This document shows positions 30,801 to 33,467 of a stretch of DNA of 33,467 bases, one piece after another. Source of the DNA: Burkholderiales bacterium RIFOXYD12_FULL_59_19 (lineage in GTDB: Bacteria > Pseudomonadota > Gammaproteobacteria > Burkholderiales > Burkholderiaceae_C); the NCBI GenBank assembly GCA_001771065.1, contig MESQ01000044.1, forward strand, positions 1-33,467, in the 5' to 3' direction. The notes beneath the pieces were generated by a model that had not been told where the DNA came from, did no database searches, and worked only from the letters and a program-made list of their open reading frames with translations. Position 1 is the first letter of the stretch; every line of letters begins with the position of its first letter. A program made the translations under genes and the position numbers.

Positions 30801-33467
30801 TGCCAGCGCCGTCTCTGACAGCACCACCACCGTGGTGAGTACCTCGGTCAACGACGCCCCCACGCTGGTTGCCGGCAGCACCACGGCCTTCACAGAGCAA
30901 ACCCCGGTGATCGTGGCCAATGGCCTCACACTCAGCGACGTGGATGGTGATGCGGACTGGAACGGCGGCACACTCCAGGTGCAGATCACGGCCAACAGCG
31001 AAGCCACCGACACGCTGAGCCTGCCCAGTGCAGACCCCGGCAATGGCGGCATATGGCTCGATGGCACCAGCTTAAAAGTCGGCAGCACCCTCATCGGCAG
31101 CGCCAGCGCCGCATCGGCCAGCAGCAACACCGCCTGGACCTTCACGCTCAATGCCAGTGCCACCAATGCCCTGGTGCAAAACCTGGCCCGCGCCATCACC
31201 TTCAACAACCCCAGCGACGCGCCCGGTACCAGCAGCCGCACGGTCACGTTCACGGCCACCGACAAGTCCAACGCAGCCGCAACAGCCACCCAGACCCTGG
31301 CTGTCACCGCTGTAAATGACAAACCGACCCTGAGCGCCAGTGCCACACTGGGCTATGTGGAAGGCGATGTTGCCGCTGCGCTGGCTGATGCCTTGACCCT
31401 CAGCGACCCCGACAGCGCGCAGTTGGCAGGCGCTAGCGTCACCGTGGCATCGGTGGTGGCCGGTGATGTGCTGGAGTTCACCAACCAAAATGGCATCAAC
31501 GGCAGCTACAACACCAGTACCGGTGTGCTCACCCTGAGTGGCGCGGCCACTGTGAGCCAGTACCAGGACGCGCTGCGTTCGGTCAGCTACCAGTCCACCT
31601 CTGACGACCCCACTGTGGGCGGCACCCGCACCACGCGTGAGGTGCAGTGGCGGGTGACCGATGCCGGCGGTGCCAGTTCGACCAACGAGACGGTCGTGGC
31701 GTATTTGACTGAGAGCAGCTACACGCTCAGCGCCGATGGCAGCAACCCCTACATCATCAGCACCGACCTGGGACAGAACTGGACGTTTGAGGCTGACTAC
31801 CTGCTGGCGACAAATACTGAGAATGCCATTAACACGGTCTTCTCATACGGCATGTACACCGACGGCATCTTGTTGCGTTCTTGGCGTAGCGACGGCTTTT
31901 ACGCGAAGGGCAGCAACAGCGGCTGGACAGACTTGTTCTCAAGCGACGACACCAATGGCCTTTTTGTTCCCGTCAAGATCACCTGCAGCCACGACGGAAC
32001 AACCGGCACCCTGAATGTGTATGTCGGCGGTGAACTGAAAGAAACCTTGACCTTCAGTGGCGACCTGTCTCCTGCTGACAAATCCATCCGCCTGGGTTCA
32101 GCCCACCATGGCACGACGGAAGGCCTGGATGGCTCGGTGCGCAATATCCGCATCACCATGGACGCAACCCATGTGCTGACCCAGATCAATCTCACCGCCA
32201 TCAACGACGCCCCCACGCTTAGCACCTTTGCCGGCGCAGTCGACAGCGTCAATGAAGACACGCCGGTCGAGCTAACCCTGGCCGATCTGCTGGCACAAGG
32301 CAACGAAGCCGACGTGGACGGCAGCGTGAATGCGTTTGTGGTTCAGGCCGTGAGCACCGGGTCGCTCAAAATTGGCGGCAGCGCTGACACCGCCACCGCC
32401 TGGGCTGCGGGCAGCAACGACACCGTTGACGGCGCGCACCACGCCTATTGGACAGGCGCCCTCAACGCCAACGGCGCCCTCAACGCCTTCACCGTCAAAG
32501 CTTGGGACGGCGCCGCGGCCTCTGCTACGGCGGTGCAGGTGGTGGTGGATGTGGCAGCGGTCAACGACGCGCCCACACTCAGCACGGTGGCAACACTTGG
32601 CGAGGGCACCGAAGACACCGAGAAGACCATCACCCTGGCCGACCTGCAAAGCGCCGGCAACGAAGCCGACGTGGACGGCACGGTAGACGCCTTTGTGGTG
32701 CAGGCCGTGAGCACGGGTTCGCTCAAGATCGGCACCAGCGCTGAAGCAGCCACCGCCTGGGCGCAAGGCAACGACACCATCGATGCCTCCCACCACGCCT
32801 ACTGGAGCGGTGCCGAGCACGCCCATGGCACCTTGAGTGCCTTCACCGTGGTGGTCCAGGACAACGGCGGCCTGCAGTCTGACACGGCCCGCCAGGTCAG
32901 CGTGACGGTGAGCGCCGTCAACGACGCGCCCACCCTGACGGTACCCAGCGAACTCAACGTCGCAGGTGCCACCAGCACCGGCCTGACCGGGCTGGTGTTT
33001 GCCGATGTCGATGCTGGCACAGGCACCCTGAGTGCGAGCTTCAGCGTCAATGTGGGCAGCCTCAGTGCTGTCAGTGCAGGCGGCGTGACGGTAGGTGGCA
33101 GCGCCACCTTGCTCACCCTCTCGGGCAGCCTGGCAGACCTCAACGCCTACCTGGGCGCGGGCCAACTCGCCTTCACCGCGCCCAATCTTGGCGGGGCAAC
33201 CACAGCCACCCTGCGCGCAGAAATCTCTGACCAAGGTGCCAGCGGCAGTGGTGGTGCCAAGAGCAGCCCCACCGCACAAATCACCCTCAACATTGCCGCC
33301 CCCCTGGGCAACACTGCCCCGGTGCTCAGCGGTGCCAGCGGTACCTTAAGCGCCCTGGCCGGCCAGGAGCTCCTGCGCACCAGCGGCGGCTACGACAACA
33401 ACGACTATGCCAGCACCAACGCCGAGCGCATGGCCGACCTCAACGCTGACGGCTGGCAAGACATGCT
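24883..33467 (+). CDS. Giant ESPR/LEPR/DUF4347 repeat protein, probable secreted adhesin (3' end outside window)
   Basis: Open without a stop from the ATG at 24883 to the window end, at least 2861 residues; GGAG lies 7 bases upstream. In order: ESPR-like N-terminus (residues 1-29, [11 protein letters not shown], then [13 protein letters not shown]) with no hydrophobic signal core after it; LEPR motif 68-78; DUF4347 127-266 with H181 in LSHG and C224 in YGCDVA; PPC-like beta domain 285-400; cadherin-like domain to 562; propeller-like segment 565-806; repeat A1 815-917 and anchor-D 918-1040; unrecognised segment 1041-1244; Ig-like; A2 1367-1469 and anchor-D interrupted by a lectin-like domain 1544-1709; several Ig/cadherin-like repeats ending in AVNDAPTL; LamG-like 2277-2439; tandem repeats B1/B2 2447-2685; FG-GAP-like DLNADGWQD from 2852. 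Probably a cell-surface adhesin exported by the upstream channel and adaptor; this is inferred. Confidence 0.88.
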   Translation, partial: MNHLYRSVWNDITRTFVAVAENVKQHGKSVKSDRSTGSLVIDAEGPGATHPPGTLRRLVTHRPQLLALEPRLVFDGAALETFLAADTPAPNDGDDATAQVTKQPATFDTLPSAAPVVLAAGHSERKEVVFIDARVIAPVTLLPGFADAEVVQLQADSDGLTQIADYLAQRSDLDAIHLLSHGTQGSMLLGNTLLDSTSLASQTQQLERIGSALGADGDILLYGCDVAAGPAGESFVNQIAAITRADVAASDDATGVNGDWVLEYQAGPTRQISEADQLVLTSYQADLVTYAATLDTNSPTYVRDGGTGSFYYATQNITASATEPWVFEVTSLTADSYLALYSSFDSANPLTNLLASNDDGGAGTQARVLYNVTNGSTYTLVLSTFAAGTTGSFSFETRPNAAPALDANQSPVLTAIAEDALTNTGTTVADIVVNSSITDTDGGFGDRDTAAVEAIVVETVDNSNGTWQYSLNAGSSWTGIPTGINDAFGTGLLLDATDTIRFVPNANFNGDASFTFHAWDKADGRAPGTQVSFAGGTSAGYSSASDTASISVTAVNDAPTLPELENNLVQKATSTSIVFSDTATNIKGLASDGVYLYVNDGGQRIEQYDAAGTQVSSNLVSNLATDSNQMAYSQGYLFARNGANLYRISTTDWTSTAVGVPADKTLLAAQGWMSGSLFSLPDGRLGTTSARDGSGNTTVRLYTLSSDGLTLSFSQDLVVNDPVAFPGDHHGTVSDGRYLYIMTTNGGYKAYDLSNGTLAYNGTGWGMTDPALGSGGNLGNVTYLTRDPLSGALIAGDYNTYRIVRGATSSATISLTGAASGTPYTITYADLAAAAAEADIDGDTLAFRIEAVTAGTLTKGGQAVVAGTTLLSAGESLVWTPAISTEGTFGAFSVKAWDGALASSQATVVSVRVAAVPEIDVRGNNTSIADGDNTPSGTDFTDFGAAAPNAGTVTRSFTLANTGAAALTLSGSPLVSISGADAGQFSVTTQPGGTVAGGADSTFAITFTPTSSGAKTATVSITSNDGDEGTYDFVIQGQGNVAPSFTRVGTTLLYETTTPQFTAYTVNDASSFGSTPISRIGYRMEMSTTAAPNTPYYAEVWFDAWAGVTAADLAVPTLNNLITIQRNVTNLSVSSDYPGVTTGTALNGRLEIWPYNYDVGTPATYDYSDTPSTGGSYGSFQVFNMTGTPQTVFAWNSHNDGTPDLGLGNSNTSNPDWTFAGDTPANSLFSATGWKLQILAETGTSSLTVTEDQATNLTFGGTPFADADGNPLTVTLSVADGTLTGNAGTGITLGGIATARTFSGSAADLNTYFTTAGYITYTTAQDNSASRTLTVAVSDGMASSSDTVTISVTPVSDTPTLTSVSALTGASEDTPFTISYADLAASANEADGDGDTLAFRIEAVSSGTLTKDGTAVTSGSTLLALGESLVWTPASHATGSVSAFTVRAWDSALASADAIAVNVSVAAMPEIDILGNGVSIADGDTTPTAADYTQFGTQTVGAGSVTRSFTIANSGTGALTLTGSPNVVISGANADQFSVSAQPSVVTALVNLVNGGFESPDTTGYAYTPINVDGWTFSGNAGLANNSSPWFTPVAPDGGQAAFIQNHTTTGGSFSQSVDFPVTGDYQTSFYAVGRSSYGPNSIAVQIDGVTVDTIASTSQNETSWTLFTVTVPITSSGSHTLSFAGALTTSSDCASAIDNIQIVGPSAQTFDITFTPTSSGIKTATVSLANNDLNEGTYDFVIQGSGNAVPVATAQTASGTEDQDLVVTLAGTDTENATLSYTVSSLPAAGTLYQYDAGNRGAAIAAAGTAVADSAHRLIFVPALNANGTGYASFDFVVNDGLVSSASATITVDIAADNDAPSISGTVTSQSANDTATVSPFASVEIADVDSGATVTASITLDAAAKGVFTAASLTDSGFSTADGGATYTHAGATPADLQAAIRQLVFQPSANRVAPGSTETTSFTVSVSDGVASAVSDSTTTVVSTSVNDAPTLVAGSTTAFTEQTPVIVANGLTLSDVDGDADWNGGTLQVQITANSEATDTLSLPSADPGNGGIWLDGTSLKVGSTLIGSASAASASSNTAWTFTLNASATNALVQNLARAITFNNPSDAPGTSSRTVTFTATDKSNAAATATQTLAVTAVNDKPTLSASATLGYVEGDVAAALADALTLSDPDSAQLAGASVTVASVVAGDVLEFTNQNGINGSYNTSTGVLTLSGAATVSQYQDALRSVSYQSTSDDPTVGGTRTTREVQWRVTDAGGASSTNETVVAYLTESSYTLSADGSNPYIISTDLGQNWTFEADYLLATNTENAINTVFSYGMYTDGILLRSWRSDGFYAKGSNSGWTDLFSSDDTNGLFVPVKITCSHDGTTGTLNVYVGGELKETLTFSGDLSPADKSIRLGSAHHGTTEGLDGSVRNIRITMDATHVLTQINLTAINDAPTLSTFAGAVDSVNEDTPVELTLADLLAQGNEADVDGSVNAFVVQAVSTGSLKIGGSADTATAWAAGSNDTVDGAHHAYWTGALNANGALNAFTVKAWDGAAASATAVQVVVDVAAVNDAPTLSTVATLGEGTEDTEKTITLADLQSAGNEADVDGTVDAFVVQAVSTGSLKIGTSAEAATAWAQGNDTIDASHHAYWSGAEHAHGTLSAFTVVVQDNGGLQSDTARQVSVTVSAVNDAPTLTVPSELNVAGATSTGLTGLVFADVDAGTGTLSASFSVNVGSLSAVSAGGVTVGGSATLLTLSGSLADLNAYLGAGQLAFTAPNLGGATTATLRAEISDQGASGSGGAKSSPTAQITLNIAAPLGNTAPVLSGASGTLSALAGQELLRTSGGYDNNDYASTNAERMADLNADGWQDM
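27325..28002 (+). repeat. Module A1 + anchor-D 1 of the giant protein
   Basis: First copy of a two-part module. The A part (27325-27633) and its second copy (28981-29289) are both exactly 309 bases and share [23 protein letters not shown] and ESLVWTPA. The anchor-D part starts with PEID and ends with GTYDFVIQG, shared with the second copy. Confidence 0.8.
28981..30126 (+). repeat. Module A2 + anchor-D 2 of the giant protein, with a domain insertion
   Basis: Second copy of the module at 27325-28002. The anchor-D part is interrupted: 29512-30009 (166 codons) replaces a 10-codon loop of the first copy. The insert reads [14 protein letters not shown], then [10 protein letters not shown] and GSFSQSVDF, a galactose-binding-like beta sandwich. 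The flanks resume precisely with [12 protein letters not shown], against [12 protein letters not shown] in copy 1. Confidence 0.8.
32221..32937 (+). repeat. Tandem repeats B1 and B2 of the giant protein
   Basis: B1 (32221-32580, 120 codons) and B2 (32581-32937, 119 codons) are adjacent copies sharing [22 protein letters not shown] and HHAYW and ending in [11 protein letters not shown] similarity is high across the central part, indicating fairly recent duplication. Confidence 0.85.

Noticed and set aside
32272..33279. Minus-strand open frame of 335 codons inside the giant gene
   Set aside because: It is antisense to the repeat-rich coding frame, is itself repetitive because of the B repeats, and shows no recognisable domain.
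24883..33467. Repeat-rich region considered as a CRISPR or DNA satellite array
   Set aside because: The repeats are long, in-frame, protein-coding modules without short identical repeats and unique spacers.

Overview
The window reads as chromosomal DNA of a betaproteobacterium of the order Burkholderiales, most likely Comamonadaceae (Rhodoferax/Polaromonas-like). The basis is gene content and protein style: a stand-alone RsxB ferredoxin, an intracellular PHB depolymerase of the Cupriavidus PhaZ1 type, a B12-dependent methylmalonyl-CoA locus, moderately high GC and Comamonadaceae-type intergenic palindromes. No taxonomy search was possible.

Layout. 1-484: the 3' end of an unrecognised gene followed at once by an attC-like site, so possibly the edge of an integron cassette array. 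485-763: no gene seen. 764-9826: core metabolism, namely trpB2 and rpiA (minus), pyrD (plus), an L-2-hydroxyglutarate-oxidase-like flavoprotein (minus), an aromatic aminotransferase with a Rossmann/DUF2520 protein (plus), then an intracellular PHA depolymerase overlapping an RsxB-type ferredoxin (plus). 9836-11320: a chemotaxis receptor whose only sizeable putative sensor domain is C-terminal and cytoplasmic (minus).

11458-20497: a propionyl-CoA/methylmalonyl-CoA locus. On the minus strand lie mcm, a VapBC-like toxin-antitoxin pair, meaB, pccB, pccA and a VOC (epimerase-like) gene; a GntR/FCD regulator is divergent from mcm. Together they would carboxylate propionyl-CoA, epimerise (if the VOC protein is active) and rearrange it to succinyl-CoA, with MeaB protecting the mutase. 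The toxin-antitoxin pair sits inside the cluster with tight gene overlaps. 20526-22316: ribD and ribE.

22511-33467: the most unusual part, a plus-strand operon-like group of a TolC-family outer-membrane lipoprotein, a short periplasmic adaptor and a giant open frame that runs off the window end (at least 2861 codons, no stop seen on reading every codon). The giant protein starts with an ESPR-like motif but shows no Sec hydrophobic core. It continues with a LEPR motif, a DUF4347 domain carrying a His-Gly/Gly-Cys pair like clan CD (caspase-like) peptidases, a propeller-like segment, many cadherin/Ig-like repeats, duplicated anchor-D modules, two lectin-like insertions and the start of an FG-GAP-like calcium motif. 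I infer a secreted surface adhesin exported by a type I-like route, possibly self-processing; the inner-membrane ATPase is not in the window.
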